A stretch of 64,000 nt of DNA from Thauera carbonicopians (GCF_025699485.1 NZ_JANUXN010000003.1:310001-374000); one strand, 5' to 3'; shown: positions 1 to 11,002, counted from the stretch's first letter. Translations and numbers: made by a program. Notes: generated by a model from the sequence alone, not told the origin.

Positions 1-698
1 CGAGAACCTGGGGATACTTCTGCGCGAAGGGCCGCGCGGCGATGTAGAAGTTGTAGTTGTTGGCGATGCCGGTGCCGTCGGCCAGGATGCGGGCGTCGAC
101 CTGCGCTTCGGCGGCGGCGCCGAACGGATCCCAGATCGCCCAGGCGTCGAGCGAGCCGCGCTCGAAGGCGGCGCGGGCGTCGGCCGGCGGCAGGTAGGCG
201 ACCTCGACGTCGCTGTATTTCAGATTGGCCGACTCCAGCGCCCTGACCAGCAGGTAATGCACGTTGGAGCCGCGGTTCAATACCACGCGCTTGCCCTTCA
301 GATCGGCCAGCGTCCTGATCGGCGAATCCTTCGGCACCAGGATCTTCTCCGCCCGCGGCGCCGGCGGTTCGTTGCCGAAATACACCAGGTCGGCGCCGGC
401 CGCCTGCGCAAACACCGGCGGCGTTTCGCCGACCACGCCGATGTCGATGCTGCCGACGTTCAGGCCTTCGAGCATCTGCGGCCCGGCGGGGAACTCGGTC
501 CACGTCACCTTGACGCCTTCGGCTTTCAGGCGCGCTTCGAGATTGCCGCGCGCCTTCACGATCGACAGCGTGGAGCCTTTCTGCCAGCCGATGCGGATCG
601 CGGGCGAATCGGCAAGGGCGAGGGGGGATGACAGCGACAGGGGGATGGAGGCGGCGGCGAGCAGCCCCTTCAATGCGGAACGGCGAGTGACGATCATG
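1..698 (-). CDS. ssuA: Aliphatic sulfonate ABC transporter substrate-binding protein (partial, C-terminus missing)
   Basis: This gene is read from an ATG at 698 and stays open to the window edge, so about 232 N-terminal residues are visible and the C-terminus is lost. It starts with a basic N-terminus and an alanine/leucine-rich signal peptide, then a mature start resembling SsuA (IGWQKGS). Further SsuA-like blocks are EFPAGPQMLEGLNVGSIDIG, GADLVYFGNEPP, DLKGKRVVLNRGS and LDAWAIWDPF. The protein should capture alkanesulfonates in the periplasm for an SsuBC importer that presumably continues outside the window. A GAGG motif lies about 9 bases before the start. A second full SsuA-like gene is at 36990-38081, so the genome has at least two. 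Family assignment is firm; the exact substrate is inference. Confidence 0.9.
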
Positions 699-1085
699 GT
701 CGGATGCCTCGGAATGGAAACAGAGTGAGAGGACGGAAAAGCCGGCATTCGCCGCCGGCCGGTGGCGCAATGAGGCCACATCGCCGTCCGATCACGAACG
801 AAGAAAATCCGCGCTGTTTATTCGGGGCAGACTGGATTGCTTAGCGGAATTCGAGCTTTGCCGAGGCTGAAAGACGGGGCGCCGTTCGAGGGGTGTTTGC
901 TGGACAGCTCGCGGAGGCAGGGCACCGGCCTTGCGGTGGTTTCGGCCTTGGTTCGCCTTCTTGCCTGCGAATGCCATCTAGCTTCGGGCGGGCGGCGGCA
1001 GCTTCCGATGGAGGTTCGGAAGTGCTGGCTGCCCGCCGGGCACGGCCCAGAGGGTGGGGCCGTGCCCGGCGCTGCGTCGGCCGGC
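699..1085. other. Intergenic region between ssuA and maeB
   Basis: This stretch has no credible gene. It should hold the promoter of the minus-strand ssuA (start 698) and the 3' end of the maeB transcript. It contains a GCCGGC/GCCGGC hairpin at 741-759, a TTTATTC word at 817-823 that resembles the box upstream of other sulfur genes here, and the long perfect stem-loop at 1036-1069. Short open frames across it lack ribosome-binding sites and familiar protein features. Confidence 0.6.
1036..1069 (-). terminator. Perfect 13-bp stem-loop after maeB
   Basis: Bases 1036-1048 and 1057-1069 form a perfect 13-bp inverted repeat around an 8-base loop, 17 bases past the maeB stop. There is no U-tract on either strand. 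It could be a terminator of the aromatic operon or a 3'-end stabilising hairpin. Confidence 0.55.
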
Positions 1086-3365
1086 TCAGCGTCCCGGCTG
1101 CGAGCCGGCGTCGACCACGGCCAGCGCCGTCATGTTGACGATGCGGCGCACCGTCGCCGACGGCGTCAGCACGTGTGCGGCGCGCGCGGCGCCGAGCAGG
1201 ATGCCGCCGACCATGATGCCGTTGCCTGCAGCCATGCGCAGCAGGTTGTAGGAGATGTTGGCCGCGTCGATGTTCGGCATCACCAGGATGTTGGCCGGTC
1301 CGGCGAAGCCGGAGTCGGGCATCTCGTGGTCCAGGATCGACGGCGACAGCGCCGCGTCGCCGCGCATCTCGCCTTCCACCATCAGTTCGGGATCGCGCGC
1401 ATGCACCAGGCGGACGGCATCGCGCATCTTGCACGCCTCGGGGGCGTCGGAGCTGCCGAAGCTGGAATGCGACAGCATCGCCACCCGCGGCACCAGGCCG
1501 AAGCGGCGGACTTCCTCGGCCGCGAGCAGGGCGATTTCCGCCAGTTGCTCGGCGCTCGGGTCGCGGTTGACATGCGTGTCGCAGATGAAGAGCTGGTGCT
1601 CGGGCAGCATCAGCATCTGCATCATCGCCAGCGTCGTGGCACCGTCGCGCAGGCCGACGACCTCGCGCAGCGCCTGCAGGTGGTCCGAGGTGCGGCCGAA
1701 GGTGCCGCACAGCATCGCATCGGCGCTGCCCTTGTGCAGCAGCATTGACGCCAGCAGCGTATTGCGGCTGCGCATCTCGGCACGTGCCATGGTGCGCGAT
1801 ACGCCGGCGCGCTTGTGGGTCTCGTAGTAGGCGTCCGCCGCGTCGCCGTAGATTGCGGGATCGTGCATGTCCAGCAGTGTGCAGTTCTCGCCGGGGCGCA
1901 GCCGCAGGCCGTATTCGGCGATGCGCTTTTCGATGACCTCGGGGCGGCCCAGCAGCAGCGGGCGCGCGATGCCTTCGTCGATCACCACCTGGGCGGCGCG
2001 CAGCACGCGCTCGTCCTCGCCCTCGGCATAGACCACCGATTTCGGATTGCGCTTGGCGATGGCGAAGATCGGCTGCATCGTGTTGCCGGACTGGTACACG
2101 AAGTTGCCGAGGTGCTGCCGGTAGGCCTCCATGTCGGCGATCGGGCGCTGTGCGACGCCGCTGTCGGCGGCCGCCTTCGCCACCGCCGGCGCCACTGCTT
2201 CGATCAGGCGCGGATCGAAGGGCTTGGGGATCAGGTAGTGGCGGCCGAAGTGCAGCCCGCTGGCGCCGTAGGCCTGCGCCACCACTTCGGGGATCTCGGC
2301 ATGCGCCAGCGCGGCGATGGCGCGCACGGTGGCGAGCTTCATCTCCTCGTTGATCGTCGTCGCGCCGCAGTCCAGCGCGCCGCGGAAGATGAACGGGAAG
2401 CACAGCACGTTGTTGATCTGGTTCGGATAGTCCGAGCGCCCGGTGCCGATCACTGCGTCGGGCCGCACGGCCAGCGCCTCTTCGGGCAGGATTTCGGGCG
2501 TCGGGTTGGCCAGCGCGAAGATCAGCGGGTCGCGCGCCATGCCCTCGACCATGCCGGCTTTCAGCACGCCGCCCATCGACAGGCCGAGGAAGATGTCGGC
2601 GCCGGGCATTGCATCGGCCAGCGTGCGCGCCTCGGTCTCGACCGCGTAGCGTTCCTTGCTTTCGTCCATCGCCACGCTGCGGCCGGCGTAGATCACGCCC
2701 TTGCTGTCGGCGACGGTGATGTTGTGCCGTTTCAGCCCCAGGCTGACCAGCAGGTCGAGGCAGGCCAGCGCCGCCGCACCCGCGCCGGAAACGACCAGGC
2801 GGACGTCGCCGATGTCCTTGCCGACGTGCTGCAGGCCGTTCAGGATCGCCGCTGCGGCGACGATCGCGGTGCCGTGCTGGTCGTCGTGGAAGACCGGGAT
2901 CTTCATGCGCTCGCGCAGCTTCTTCTCGATGTAGAAGCACTCCGGTGCCTTGATGTCCTCGAGGTTGATGCCGCCGAAGGTCGGCTCCATGCGTGCGATG
3001 GTGTCGACCAGCGCGTCGGGATCGAGCTCGTCCAGTTTGATGTCGAACACGTCGATGCCGGCGAACTTCTTGAACAGGCAGCCCTTGCCTTCCATCACCG
3101 GCTTGCCGGCCAGCGCGCCGATGTTGCCCAGGCCCAGCACCGCGGTGCCGTTGGTGACCACCGCGACGAGGTTGGCGCGCGCGGTCAGCTCGCGGGCCTG
3201 CGCCGGATCGTCGACGATCGCCATGCAGGCTTCGGCCACCCCCGGCGAATAGGCCAGCGCGAGGTCGCGCTGCGTGATCATCGCCTTGGTCGGCGTCACC
3301 GAGATCTTGCCCGGTGTCGGCAGCCGGTGGTATTCGAGTGCGGCGTCTCTCAGGTTATCTGCCAT
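1086..3365 (-). CDS. maeB: NADP-dependent malic enzyme, MaeB type (malic enzyme-phosphotransacetylase fusion)
   Basis: It oxidatively decarboxylates malate to pyruvate and CO2 with NADP+, in the cytoplasm. The 759-residue length equals that of E. coli MaeB. Residues up to about 430 form the malic enzyme part ([11 protein letters not shown] near the N-terminus, [34 protein letters not shown], and a [13 protein letters not shown] nucleotide-binding loop). The rest is the phosphotransacetylase-like domain, which is regulatory in this family. The start has a TGGAG SD. It is the last gene of the homogentisate cluster, 48 bases after the CoA-transferase. That position fits turning fumarate-derived malate into pyruvate and NADPH. 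The family call is firm; co-transcription is inferred. Confidence 0.95.
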   Translation of the reverse strand: MADNLRDAALEYHRLPTPGKISVTPTKAMITQRDLALAYSPGVAEACMAIVDDPAQARELTARANLVAVVTNGTAVLGLGNIGALAGKPVMEGKGCLFKKFAGIDVFDIKLDELDPDALVDTIARMEPTFGGINLEDIKAPECFYIEKKLRERMKIPVFHDDQHGTAIVAAAAILNGLQHVGKDIGDVRLVVSGAGAAALACLDLLVSLGLKRHNITVADSKGVIYAGRSVAMDESKERYAVETEARTLADAMPGADIFLGLSMGGVLKAGMVEGMARDPLIFALANPTPEILPEEALAVRPDAVIGTGRSDYPNQINNVLCFPFIFRGALDCGATTINEEMKLATVRAIAALAHAEIPEVVAQAYGASGLHFGRHYLIPKPFDPRLIEAVAPAVAKAAADSGVAQRPIADMEAYRQHLGNFVYQSGNTMQPIFAIAKRNPKSVVYAEGEDERVLRAAQVVIDEGIARPLLLGRPEVIEKRIAEYGLRLRPGENCTLLDMHDPAIYGDAADAYYETHKRAGVSRTMARAEMRSRNTLLASMLLHKGSADAMLCGTFGRTSDHLQALREVVGLRDGATTLAMMQMLMLPEHQLFICDTHVNRDPSAEQLAEIALLAAEEVRRFGLVPRVAMLSHSSFGSSDAPEACKMRDAVRLVHARDPELMVEGEMRGDAALSPSILDHEMPDSGFAGPANILVMPNIDAANISYNLLRMAAGNGIMVGGILLGAARAAHVLTPSATVRRIVNMTALAVVDAGSQPGR

Positions 3366-3413
3366 GATGCGTCTCCATTCGATTTTGTTATGCGCTTGTT
3401 GCTTGCCGCGGAT

Positions 3414-5405
3414 TCAGCGTTCCGCGCTCCCCAGCCTGTGCAGATGGGCCTGGGCTTCGTCCGCACTTTCGTAGATATGCGGGGCGACGGCGCGTTGCTC
3501 CAGTGCGTCGCCCAGCTTGCTGCGCAGAAAGGCGCTGGTGGTGTAGCGTGTCACGCTCGAATAGAAGCCCTGCATCAGGCCGCGCACCATGTCGGAATAG
3601 GCATCCAGCACATCGGGCGCGATGGTGAAGTTGTCATAGTTGATGATCGCGCGCACGCGCCGGCCGACCCCGGCCAGATGCTTCTCGACTTGGGCCTGGA
3701 TCGCCGCCACGTCGGCCGGGTTGTTGACCGCCAGGCCCTCGAAGTTGATGAAGAACAGGTTCTGCTGTGGGTCGTAGCTGAAGCGCCGCTCCAGCGGCAC
3801 GGCCAGCAACTGGCGGCGCAACTGCATCGGCTGGTCGCGGAAGATGCGCGCGTCCATCAGGCGCGGCTGGCGCACGATGGGCGCGAAATCCATCTTGTCC
3901 AGGATGTCGCGCTGGACGTCGACGCCGGGTGCCACTTCGCTCAGTTCCAGCCCTTCGAGCGTCAGCGTGAACACGCAGCGCTCGGTGATGTACAGCACCG
4001 GCTGGCCGCGCGCGGCCGCGACCGGGCCGCTGAAGGTGCGGTGCTCCACCTCGCGCACGAACTTGTGCACGGTGGCGTCCCTGCCGATCCGCACCTGGCC
4101 GTCGGCGACGCTCAACGCCATGCTGCCGGCCAGGAAGCTGCCGACGAAGACCACTTTCTTGGCGTTCTGGCTGATGTTGATGAAGCCGCCGGCGCCGGCC
4201 AGCTTGGGGCCGAACTTGCTGACGTTCAGGTTGCCCTGGGCGTCGGCCTGCGCCAGCCCGAGGAAGGTCACGTCGAGTCCGCCGCCATCGTAGAAATCGA
4301 ACTGATAGGGCTGGTCGATCACCGCCTGGGTGTTGACCGCGGCGCCGAAGTCCAGGCCGCCGGCCGGGATGCCGCCGATCACGCCGGGTTCGGCGGTCAG
4401 CGTGATCAGATCGATGACTTTCTCTTCGGCGGCCACGCTGGCGATGCCTTCCGGCATGCCGATGCCCAGGTTCACCACGCTGTTGGGCCGCAGCTCCAGC
4501 GCTGCGCGGCGGGCGATGATCTTGCGCGCGCTCAGCGCCATCGGCTCGATGGCGCTGGCCGGGACGCGGATCTCGGAGGCGAAGGCCGGGCTGTAGGGCT
4601 CGGCGAAAGTCTGCCAGTGGTTCTCCGGCCGGGCCTGCACGACGCAGTCCACCAGTACGCCCGGCACCTTGACCTGGCGCGGGTTCAGCGTGTTGCGCTC
4701 GGCGATGCGCTCGACCTGGGCCAGCACGATGCCGCCGGAGTTGCGCACCGCCATTGCGATCGCCAGCGCCTCCAGCGTCAGCGCCTCCTTCTCCATCGTC
4801 AGGTTGCCGTCGGGGTCGGCGGTGGTCGCGCGGATGATGCCGACGTGGATCGGGAAGGCCTTGTAGAACAGGTATTCCTGGCCGGCGATGGCGACGCGCT
4901 CGACCAGTTCTTCGGTGGTGCGTCCGTTGAGCTTGCCGCCGCCATGCTGCGGATCGACGAAAGTGCCCATGCCGACGCGCGACAGGTGGCCCGGCCGGCC
5001 CGCGGCGATGTCGCGGAAGAGCTGGCTGATCACCCCTTGCGGCAGGTTGTAGGCTTCGACCTCGCCGCCGACCGCCAGCCGCTGCAGCTTGGGCACCAGC
5101 CCCCAGTGGCCGCCGATGACGCGCTTGACGAGGCCGGCATGGCCGAAGTGGTTCAGGCCTTTTTCCTTGCCGTCGCCCTGGCCGGCGGCGTAGACCAGCG
5201 TCAGGCCTTTCGGCTGGCTCTCGGCCAGGAACCGCTGTTCCAGCGCGATGGCCAGTTCTTCGGCGAAGCCGATGCCGACGAAGCCGCTGGTGGCGATGGT
5301 GTCGCCGTCACGGACCAGGCGCACCGCCTCCTGCGCGGAGACGATCTTGCCGCGTTCGGAAGCCTGCAGCGGGGCCGCCGGGGTTTGAAGGGCGTGCGGT
5401 TCCAT
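3414..5405 (-). CDS. Acyl-CoA:acetate/3-ketoacid CoA-transferase (propionate/acetoacetate type)
   Basis: This 663-residue single-chain family I CoA-transferase moves CoA between acyl-CoAs and short carboxylic acids. The fused alpha-like half (residues 15-280, with [11 protein letters not shown]) is followed by the beta-like half carrying NLGIGMPEG, whose glutamate, about residue 319, is the expected catalytic nucleophile. The C-terminus has roughly 120 residues beyond the common YdiF/Pct core. The ATG lies only 2 bases after the stop of the 3-hydroxybutyrate dehydrogenase gene, so translation is probably coupled. In this cluster the likely job is activating acetoacetate, released by fumarylacetoacetase, to acetoacetyl-CoA. 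Acetate or propionate activation is the main alternative. Confidence 0.85.
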   Translation of the reverse strand: MEPHALQTPAAPLQASERGKIVSAQEAVRLVRDGDTIATSGFVGIGFAEELAIALEQRFLAESQPKGLTLVYAAGQGDGKEKGLNHFGHAGLVKRVIGGHWGLVPKLQRLAVGGEVEAYNLPQGVISQLFRDIAAGRPGHLSRVGMGTFVDPQHGGGKLNGRTTEELVERVAIAGQEYLFYKAFPIHVGIIRATTADPDGNLTMEKEALTLEALAIAMAVRNSGGIVLAQVERIAERNTLNPRQVKVPGVLVDCVVQARPENHWQTFAEPYSPAFASEIRVPASAIEPMALSARKIIARRAALELRPNSVVNLGIGMPEGIASVAAEEKVIDLITLTAEPGVIGGIPAGGLDFGAAVNTQAVIDQPYQFDFYDGGGLDVTFLGLAQADAQGNLNVSKFGPKLAGAGGFINISQNAKKVVFVGSFLAGSMALSVADGQVRIGRDATVHKFVREVEHRTFSGPVAAARGQPVLYITERCVFTLTLEGLELSEVAPGVDVQRDILDKMDFAPIVRQPRLMDARIFRDQPMQLRRQLLAVPLERRFSYDPQQNLFFINFEGLAVNNPADVAAIQAQVEKHLAGVGRRVRAIINYDNFTIAPDVLDAYSDMVRGLMQGFYSSVTRYTTSAFLRSKLGDALEQRAVAPHIYESADEAQAHLHRLGSAER

Positions 5406-5407
5406 GC

Positions 5408-6202
5408 TCAACGCGCCGTCCAGCCGCCTTCGACCGGCAGCGAGATGCCGGTGATCGACGCGCCCGCCGGCGAGCTGAGGAAGACCACCAGCGCGCCGAG
5501 TTCCTCGACCTCGACGAAGCGCTTGTTGGGCTGCGAGGCCAGGATGACCTTGCGCACGACATCGTCCTCGGACATGCCGTGCGCCTTCGCCTGGTCGGCG
5601 ATCTGGCCTTCGATCAGCGGCGTCTTCACGTAGCCGGGGCAGACGGCGTTGCAGGTGATGCCGGTTTCGGCCACTTCCAGCGCCACCGCCTTGGTCAGCC
5701 CCAGCACGCCGTGCTTGGCGGCGACGTAGGCGGACTTGAACGGCGAGGCCACCAGTCCGTGGGCCGAGGCGATGTTGATGATGCGCCCGGCGTTGCGCGC
5801 CTTCATGCCCGGCAGCGCGGCCTTGATCGCGTGGAAGTTCGACGACAGGTTGATCGCCAGGATCTGCTCCCATTTCTCGGCCGGGAATTCGTCGACCGGC
5901 GACACGAACTGGATGCCGGCGTTGTTGACCAGCACGTCCAGGCGGCCGAAGCGCTCTTCGGCTTCGCGCACCAGGGCGGTGACCTGTTCCGGGCTGGACA
6001 TGTCGGCGCGGGCATACCGCACCTGCACGCCATGGCGCTCGGCCAGCGCGGCGCGGATGGGCTCGATGGCGGAGCCGTCGCGGCTGCCGTTGAGCATAAC
6101 GTCGGCGCCGGCTTCGGCAAGCGCCGCCGCGATGCCCAGCCCGATGCCGCTGGACGAGCCGGTGACCAGTGCGGACTGGCCTTTGAGCGAGATGGTCTTC
6201 AT
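5408..6202 (-). CDS. bdhA: 3-hydroxybutyrate dehydrogenase (short-chain dehydrogenase)
   Basis: The 264-residue short-chain dehydrogenase interconverts acetoacetate and D-3-hydroxybutyrate with NAD(H). It shows the Rossmann motif [10 protein letters not shown] near residue 14, [10 protein letters not shown], the catalytic serine in INIASAHG, and the YVAAK active-site tyrosine-lysine pair. The PVDEFP block is typical of hydroxybutyrate dehydrogenases. I chose the ATG at 6202 because a strong GGGAGGAG sits about 8 bases before it. It lies between maiA and the CoA-transferase gene, so it probably handles acetoacetate from homogentisate breakdown and may link it to polyhydroxybutyrate turnover. 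Confidence 0.9.
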   Translation of the reverse strand: MKTISLKGQSALVTGSSSGIGLGIAAALAEAGADVMLNGSRDGSAIEPIRAALAERHGVQVRYARADMSSPEQVTALVREAEERFGRLDVLVNNAGIQFVSPVDEFPAEKWEQILAINLSSNFHAIKAALPGMKARNAGRIINIASAHGLVASPFKSAYVAAKHGVLGLTKAVALEVAETGITCNAVCPGYVKTPLIEGQIADQAKAHGMSEDDVVRKVILASQPNKRFVEVEELGALVVFLSSPAGASITGISLPVEGGWTAR

Positions 6203-6228
6203 TGTTCGGTCTCCTCCCGTTGTCGGGC

Positions 6229-6876
6229 TCATTCGGCGTCCGGCTGTGCCGGCGGCGCAGCAAGGCGGAATGGCTCCAGCGTCATGCAGTGTTCGGCGAT
6301 CGCCCGGATGGTCGGATAGGGGGCCATCGCCACGCCGAAGCGCTCGGCGTTGAAAACCTGCGGCACCAGGCAGCAGTCGGCGGTGCCGGGCGTGTCGCCG
6401 TGGCAGAAGCGGCCGGTCTGCGGCGATTCGGCCAGCATGCGTTCGAGGGCGGCGAAGCCGGTCTCGACCCAGTGCCGGTACCAGGCCTGGCGCGCTTCGG
6501 CATCCAGGCCGAGCTGCTGTTCCAGGTAGCGCAGCACGCGCAGGTTGTTCAGCGGATGGATGTCGCAGGCGATGTATTGGGCCAGCGCCCGCACGCGCGC
6601 CCGGCCGACGGCGTCGGTCGGCAGCAGCGCGGGCTGCGGGTGCCGTTCTTCCAGGTACTCGATGATCGCCAGCGACTGCGGCAGCGCCGCGTCGTCGTGC
6701 TGCAGCACCGGCACCAGCTCGCTCGGGTTCAGCGCGCTGAACCCGGCGGCGTGCTGCTGGCCGCCGTCGCGCACCAGATGCACCGGAATCGCCTCGTAGG
6801 CCAGGCCCTTGAGGTTCAGCGCGATGCGCACGCGATACGACGCCGAACTGCGGAAGTACGTGTAGAGCTTGAACAC
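6229..6876 (-). CDS. maiA: Maleylacetoacetate isomerase (zeta-class glutathione S-transferase)
   Basis: This enzyme isomerises maleylacetoacetate to fumarylacetoacetate with glutathione. The 215-residue protein has the N-terminal thioredoxin-like domain with [15 protein letters not shown], the zeta-class glutathione-binding segment (the usual SSC cysteine is alanine here), [10 protein letters not shown], and the C-terminal helical domain with [12 protein letters not shown]. It starts with GTG at 6876, preceded by GGAG at about 8 bases; no upstream ATG in frame is plausible. It follows fahA by 20 bases and so completes the lower homogentisate pathway. The substituted active-site cysteine is worth noting, because many family members conserve it. 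Confidence 0.92.
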   Translation of the reverse strand: MFKLYTYFRSSASYRVRIALNLKGLAYEAIPVHLVRDGGQQHAAGFSALNPSELVPVLQHDDAALPQSLAIIEYLEERHPQPALLPTDAVGRARVRALAQYIACDIHPLNNLRVLRYLEQQLGLDAEARQAWYRHWVETGFAALERMLAESPQTGRFCHGDTPGTADCCLVPQVFNAERFGVAMAPYPTIRAIAEHCMTLEPFRLAAPPAQPDAE

Positions 6877-6896
6877 TGGTGGGACTCCGCGGACGA

Positions 6897-8213
6897 TCAG
6901 GCCAGGGCCGGCAGCACGGTGCCGGCGCAGTCGCCGAAACCGATGCGCGCGGCGCCGGGCCTGCTGCACCAGGCGCGCATCACGACGGTGTCGCCGTCTT
7001 CCAGGAAGGTGCGCTGCTCGCCGTTGGGCAGCGTCAGCGGCTGCTTGCCGTTGAGGCTCAGTTCCAGCAGCGAGCCGGCCTGCTCGGGCTTCGGTCCGGA
7101 CTGCGTGCCGCTGCCGAACAGGTCGCCGGGGTTCAGCGCGCAGCCGTTGACGGTGTGGTGCGCCACCATCTGCGACACGCTCCAGTACGAATCGGCGAAA
7201 TTGCCCAGCGACAGCCGCGTGGCGGGTTGGCCGGCATCGCGCATGCGCTGCGTCTGCAGCAGCACTTCCAGCGCGATGTCGATCGCGCCCTGCTCGCGCA
7301 GCCTGGCGCCGTCCAGGTAGGGCAGGGGCTGGGGGTCCGAGGCCGGCCGCGTCCACGCGCTGCGGTAGGGCGCCAGCGCTTCCATCGTCACGATCCACGG
7401 CGCCAGCGTGCTGGCGAAGTTCTTCGACAGGAAAGGGCCGAGCGGCTGGTATTCCCAGGCCTGGAAATCGCGCGCCGACCAGTCGTTGAACAGCGCCAGG
7501 CCGAACACGTGCGATTCGGCCTCGCCGATCGGGATCGCTTGGCCGATGCCATTGCCGGTGCCGATGAAGATGCCCAGTTCCAGTTCGTAGTCCATGCGTT
7601 CGCAGGGGGCGAGCACCGGCGCCGCCGCGCCGGGGCGCATGAGCTGGCCGCGCGGGCGCGGGAAGGCCTGGCCCGACACGCCGAGCGTCGAGCCGCGGCC
7701 GTGGTAGCCGATCGGAATCCACTTGTAGTTGGGCAGCAGCGGGTTGTCGGGGCGGAACAGGCGGCCGACGTTGGTGGCGTGGTGGATCGAGGTGTAGAAG
7801 TCGGTGTAGTCGCCCACCGACGCCGGCACGGTGTATTCGGCATCGGCCTGCGCCACCAGGCAGCCGCGCAGCACGCCGGCCCGGGCCGAGCCCTCGCGCA
7901 GCGCGCGCGACAGCGCCAGGCGCAGGCCGGACCAGACCGCCGGGCCCATCGTCATGAAGCTGTTCAGCGAGGCTTCGCCGCAGGCCGCGGCGGCCGGGGC
8001 GATGGCGGCATCGAACACGCCGGCGGCATATGCCGCCGCCAGGTCGACGATTTGATCGCCGATGGCGACGCCGCCGCGCCAGGCTTCTGCGGTGCCGCGG
8101 CGGCGGAAAACGCCGAAGGGCAGGTTCTGGATCGGGAAGTCGCTGTCTTCCCGGTTGGCGGATTCGACCCAGCTCTTGAGCGAGGGGTCGTGGGTTTCGT
8201 TCAGTGTGCTCAT
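6897..8213 (-). CDS. fahA: Fumarylacetoacetase
   Basis: It hydrolyses fumarylacetoacetate to fumarate and acetoacetate, the final step of homogentisate degradation. The 438-residue protein contains FYTSIHHATNVGRLFRP (family DYTDFY...HATNVG region), the metal-site stretch ELELGIFIGTGN, NDWSARDFQAWEYQPLGPF and LFGSGTQSGP near the C-terminus. The ATG at 8213 has AAGGA about 8 bases before it. It lies between hmgA and maiA in pathway order on the same strand. Function and context agree fully. Confidence 0.95.
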   Translation of the reverse strand: MSTLNETHDPSLKSWVESANREDSDFPIQNLPFGVFRRRGTAEAWRGGVAIGDQIVDLAAAYAAGVFDAAIAPAAAACGEASLNSFMTMGPAVWSGLRLALSRALREGSARAGVLRGCLVAQADAEYTVPASVGDYTDFYTSIHHATNVGRLFRPDNPLLPNYKWIPIGYHGRGSTLGVSGQAFPRPRGQLMRPGAAAPVLAPCERMDYELELGIFIGTGNGIGQAIPIGEAESHVFGLALFNDWSARDFQAWEYQPLGPFLSKNFASTLAPWIVTMEALAPYRSAWTRPASDPQPLPYLDGARLREQGAIDIALEVLLQTQRMRDAGQPATRLSLGNFADSYWSVSQMVAHHTVNGCALNPGDLFGSGTQSGPKPEQAGSLLELSLNGKQPLTLPNGEQRTFLEDGDTVVMRAWCSRPGAARIGFGDCAGTVLPALA

Positions 8214-8231
8214 ATGATGTCCTTGCGGCAT

Positions 8232-8256
8232 GAGCCGGGCGGCGCCGGCCCGGCTC
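8232..8256 (-). promoter_or_regulatory. Hairpin between hmgA and fahA
   Basis: GAGCCGGGC at 8232-8240 pairs with GCCCGGCTC at 8248-8256 around a 7-base loop, in the 62-base hmgA-fahA gap. No U-tract follows. An RNA-stabilising or weak attenuating role is possible. Confidence 0.4.
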
Positions 8257-8275
8257 CGGGGCGCCCCGTGTGTTC

Positions 8276-9580
8276 TTACTTGCGGTTCGGGTTGAAGTTC
8301 TTCTTCAGGTTCTGCCAGCACTGCGCGTAGCCCTGCTGCAGTTGCGGCGATTCGAGCGCCTGGCGGGTGGCGACCAGCGCGTCCTTGGTCTCGAACATGA
8401 AGGCCATCGTATCGCGGATGTAATCCGGCTTGCTCGTGTCGGCGGTGGATGCCTTGTCGAAGGTGTCGCCATCGGGGCCGTGGCCGGTGAAGCTGTTGTG
8501 CAGGCTGCAGCCGCCCGGCGCGAAGCCTTCGGCCTTGGCGTCGTAGATGCCGTGGATCAGGCCCATGAACTCGGCCGCGATGTTGCGGTGGAACCAGGGC
8601 GGACGGAAGGTGTGCTCCATCGCCAGGATGCGCGGCGGGAAAATCACGAAGTCCAGCGAGTCCACGCCGGGCACCGCCGACGGCGACTGCAGCACCAGGA
8701 AGATGCAGGGATCGGGGTGGTCGTAGCTGATCGAGCCGATCGTGTTGTAGCGGCGCAGGTCGTACTTGCACGGCAGATGGTTGCCGTACCAGGCGACGAC
8801 GTCGAAGGGCGAATGGCCCATCTTCGCGCGCCACAGGTTGCCGCCGAACTTGGCCACCAGTTCGTGATCGCCGTCCACGTCCTCGTACCAGGCTACCGGA
8901 ATCTCGAAATGGCGTGCATTGGCCAGGCCGTTGGAACCGATCACGCCCATGTCGGGCAGGCGCAGCCCGGCGCCGAAGTTCTCGCATACGTAGCCGCGTG
9001 CGCTGCCGTCGGGCAGATCGACGCGGAAGCGGATGCCGCGCGGGATGATCACGATTTCCTGCGGCTCGGCGTCGATGAGGCCGAACTCGGTGGTGAAGCG
9101 CAGCCGTCCCTGCTGCGGCACGATCAGCATCTCGGCATCGGCGTTGTAGAACACGCGCCGGCCCATCGAGCGGCTGGCGGCGTACAGGTGGATGGCGACG
9201 TCGGCGTTGCCGGCCATCGTCACCAGGCCCTGGAGGAAATCGGTGGACTCGGCCGGAATCGGCATCGGGTTCCAGCGGAACTGGTTCGGCGAGGGCTCGA
9301 CGCCGCTGAAATCGCTGACCAGCCTGCCGTTGTCGATGCGCTCGAAGGGCTGGTGCAGCGAGGTGGGCCGGATGCGGTACAGCCACGAGCGCCGGTTGGC
9401 GTGCCGCGGCGCGGTGAACGCGGTGCCCGAGAATTGTTCGGCATACAGGCCGTAGGGGCATTGCTGGGGCGAGTTCTGTTCCGTCGGCAGCGCATCCGGC
9501 AGGGCCTCGCTGGAGCATTCGTTGCCCCAGCCGCTCAGGTAGCTCAGCTTGCCGAACTCGACTTCGGTCGTCACGGTCAT
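8276..9580 (-). CDS. hmgA: Homogentisate 1,2-dioxygenase
   Basis: This Fe(II) ring-cleavage dioxygenase converts homogentisate to maleylacetoacetate. The 434-residue protein has the typical N-terminus [15 protein letters not shown] followed by [15 protein letters not shown], the central [20 protein letters not shown], and the metal-ligand region [16 protein letters not shown] with its histidine and glutamate. The start at 9580 was chosen because AAGGAG lies 7 bases before that ATG; an upstream ATG at 9601 has no such site. It is the first catabolic gene after the transporter and defines the cluster as the tyrosine/phenylalanine (homogentisate) central pathway. Confidence 0.96.
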   Translation of the reverse strand: MTVTTEVEFGKLSYLSGWGNECSSEALPDALPTEQNSPQQCPYGLYAEQFSGTAFTAPRHANRRSWLYRIRPTSLHQPFERIDNGRLVSDFSGVEPSPNQFRWNPMPIPAESTDFLQGLVTMAGNADVAIHLYAASRSMGRRVFYNADAEMLIVPQQGRLRFTTEFGLIDAEPQEIVIIPRGIRFRVDLPDGSARGYVCENFGAGLRLPDMGVIGSNGLANARHFEIPVAWYEDVDGDHELVAKFGGNLWRAKMGHSPFDVVAWYGNHLPCKYDLRRYNTIGSISYDHPDPCIFLVLQSPSAVPGVDSLDFVIFPPRILAMEHTFRPPWFHRNIAAEFMGLIHGIYDAKAEGFAPGGCSLHNSFTGHGPDGDTFDKASTADTSKPDYIRDTMAFMFETKDALVATRQALESPQLQQGYAQCWQNLKKNFNPNRK

Positions 9581-9608
9581 GTTCCAACTCCTTGTAGTCA
9601 ATGATGTT

Positions 9609-9628
9609 CCCCCGCCGACGGGCGGGGG
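9609..9628 (-). promoter_or_regulatory. GC-rich hairpin between the transporter gene and hmgA
   Basis: CCCCCGCC at 9609-9616 pairs with GGCGGGGG at 9621-9628 around a 4-base loop, between the transporter stop and the hmgA SD. It lacks a U-tract. It may modulate expression between the two genes. Confidence 0.4.
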
Positions 9629-9643
9629 CGTCCGGTTTGCCCG

Positions 9644-11002
9644 TCAGTGCGGGATATCGACGTCACCGCCGGGCCTGGACGAGGCGCCCCTGCTGGCGCC
9701 GGCGAAGAGAAGCAGCATCACGGCGGAGATCACCGCGGGAATGGCCATCGCGATGAAGATCGAAGCGTTGCTCCACTGGAGCTGGATCAGCGCGCCGCCC
9801 AGCACCGGGCCGACGATGGAGCCGAAGCGGCCGATGCCCAGGCTCCAGCCCACGCCGGTGGAGCGCAGCGTGGTCGGGTAGTAGGTTGCTGCGAGGGCAT
9901 TGACCGCCGGCTGGCCGCCCATGATGCAGAAACCCGTTATCGCCACGACGACGAACAACAGCGGCAGCGCGATCGTGGGCTGGCCGATCATCGCAATCGT
10001 GCCGCCGGCAACCACGAAGCAGGGAACGAGCACCTTGAAGAAGCCGATGCGGTCGATCACCGGGCCCATCAGCAGCGTTCCGAGCACGCCGCCGACCTGC
10101 AGCGCGGTACCCACCATCACGGCCGTGCGCGTGTCCAGGCCCGCGCTGGCGGCGATGGTCGGCAGCCAGCTCGACAGGAAATACAGGTTCAGCAGGTTCA
10201 TGAAATTCACCACCCACAGGAACAGCGTCGCCCTGGCCCGGCCGTCGCGGAACAGCTCCATCACCGGCGCGCCGCCCTGCTTGGTCTCGGGCACGACGAA
10301 GCGGGTGTCGTCGTCGATGCTGAGCGTCGGATCGATCTCGCGCACTGTCTTCCTGACCTTGTCGAGCTTCTTGCCCTTGAGCACTTGGAACTGCAGCGAC
10401 TCCGGGACGAAGAAGTACATCAGGATGGCCATGGCGATCGGGATGACGCCGCCGAGAATGAACACCGAGCGCCAGCCGAAGTGCGGAATCAGCCAGGCCG
10501 ACACCAGGCCGCCCAGCACCGCGCCCACGGTGAAGCCGCAGGAGACCAGCATCATCAGCGTCACCCGCTTGCGCTTGGGACTGAACTCGCCGACCAGCGC
10601 GATCGCGTTGGGCATGATGGCGCCGAGACCGAGGCCGGTGATGAAGCGGATGACCTGCAACTGGAAGATGGTGTTCACATAGGCCGTGATCAGCATGCAG
10701 ACGGCGAAGAACACGGTTGCCCAGATCAGCACCGGCCGGCGGCCGAGCTTGTCGGCCAGCATGCTGAGCGTCAGCGAACCCACCAGCATGCCGAACAGCC
10801 CGGCGCCGAACACCGGGCCGAGCTCCGCCCGGCTGATGCCCCAGTCGGCGATGATCGCCGGTGCCACATAACCGATGGATTGCACGTCGAAGCCGTCCAT
10901 GACCACGGTGATGCCCACCATGATCAGCACCCACAATTGGGTGCGGCTGAGCCTGTTGTTGTCGATGACCTCGGCGATGTTGATGGTGTTGGCGGCGCTC
11001 AT
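9644..11002 (-). CDS. MFS transporter, aromatic acid:H+ symporter (AAHS) family
   Basis: This 452-residue, 12-helix major facilitator protein is of the type that imports aromatic acids (PcaK/BenK/MhbT relatives). It shows the AAHS hallmark DGFDVQSIGY in helix 1, the loop 2-3 motif DKLGRRPVLI, and GWSLGIGRFGSIVGP in helix 11. The ATG at 11002 has GGAGGG about 8 bases before it. It heads the minus-strand homogentisate cluster, so homogentisate or a hydroxyphenylacetate-type precursor is the likely cargo. This is inferred from context; the family alone does not fix the substrate. Confidence 0.88.
   Translation of the reverse strand: MSAANTINIAEVIDNNRLSRTQLWVLIMVGITVVMDGFDVQSIGYVAPAIIADWGISRAELGPVFGAGLFGMLVGSLTLSMLADKLGRRPVLIWATVFFAVCMLITAYVNTIFQLQVIRFITGLGLGAIMPNAIALVGEFSPKRKRVTLMMLVSCGFTVGAVLGGLVSAWLIPHFGWRSVFILGGVIPIAMAILMYFFVPESLQFQVLKGKKLDKVRKTVREIDPTLSIDDDTRFVVPETKQGGAPVMELFRDGRARATLFLWVVNFMNLLNLYFLSSWLPTIAASAGLDTRTAVMVGTALQVGGVLGTLLMGPVIDRIGFFKVLVPCFVVAGGTIAMIGQPTIALPLLFVVVAITGFCIMGGQPAVNALAATYYPTTLRSTGVGWSLGIGRFGSIVGPVLGGALIQLQWSNASIFIAMAIPAVISAVMLLLFAGASRGASSRPGGDVDIPH

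Noticed and set aside
1815-5633. A 1272-codon plus-strand open frame
   Set aside because: It runs antisense across maeB, the CoA-transferase and part of bdhA. Its translation is low-complexity (Arg/Ala/His/Gln-rich) and arises from GC-rich third positions.
3414-6263. A single 949-residue protein covering the CoA-transferase and bdhA region
   Set aside because: The upstream third is an out-of-frame reading of bdhA. The CoA-transferase has its own ATG at 5405 right after the bdhA stop.
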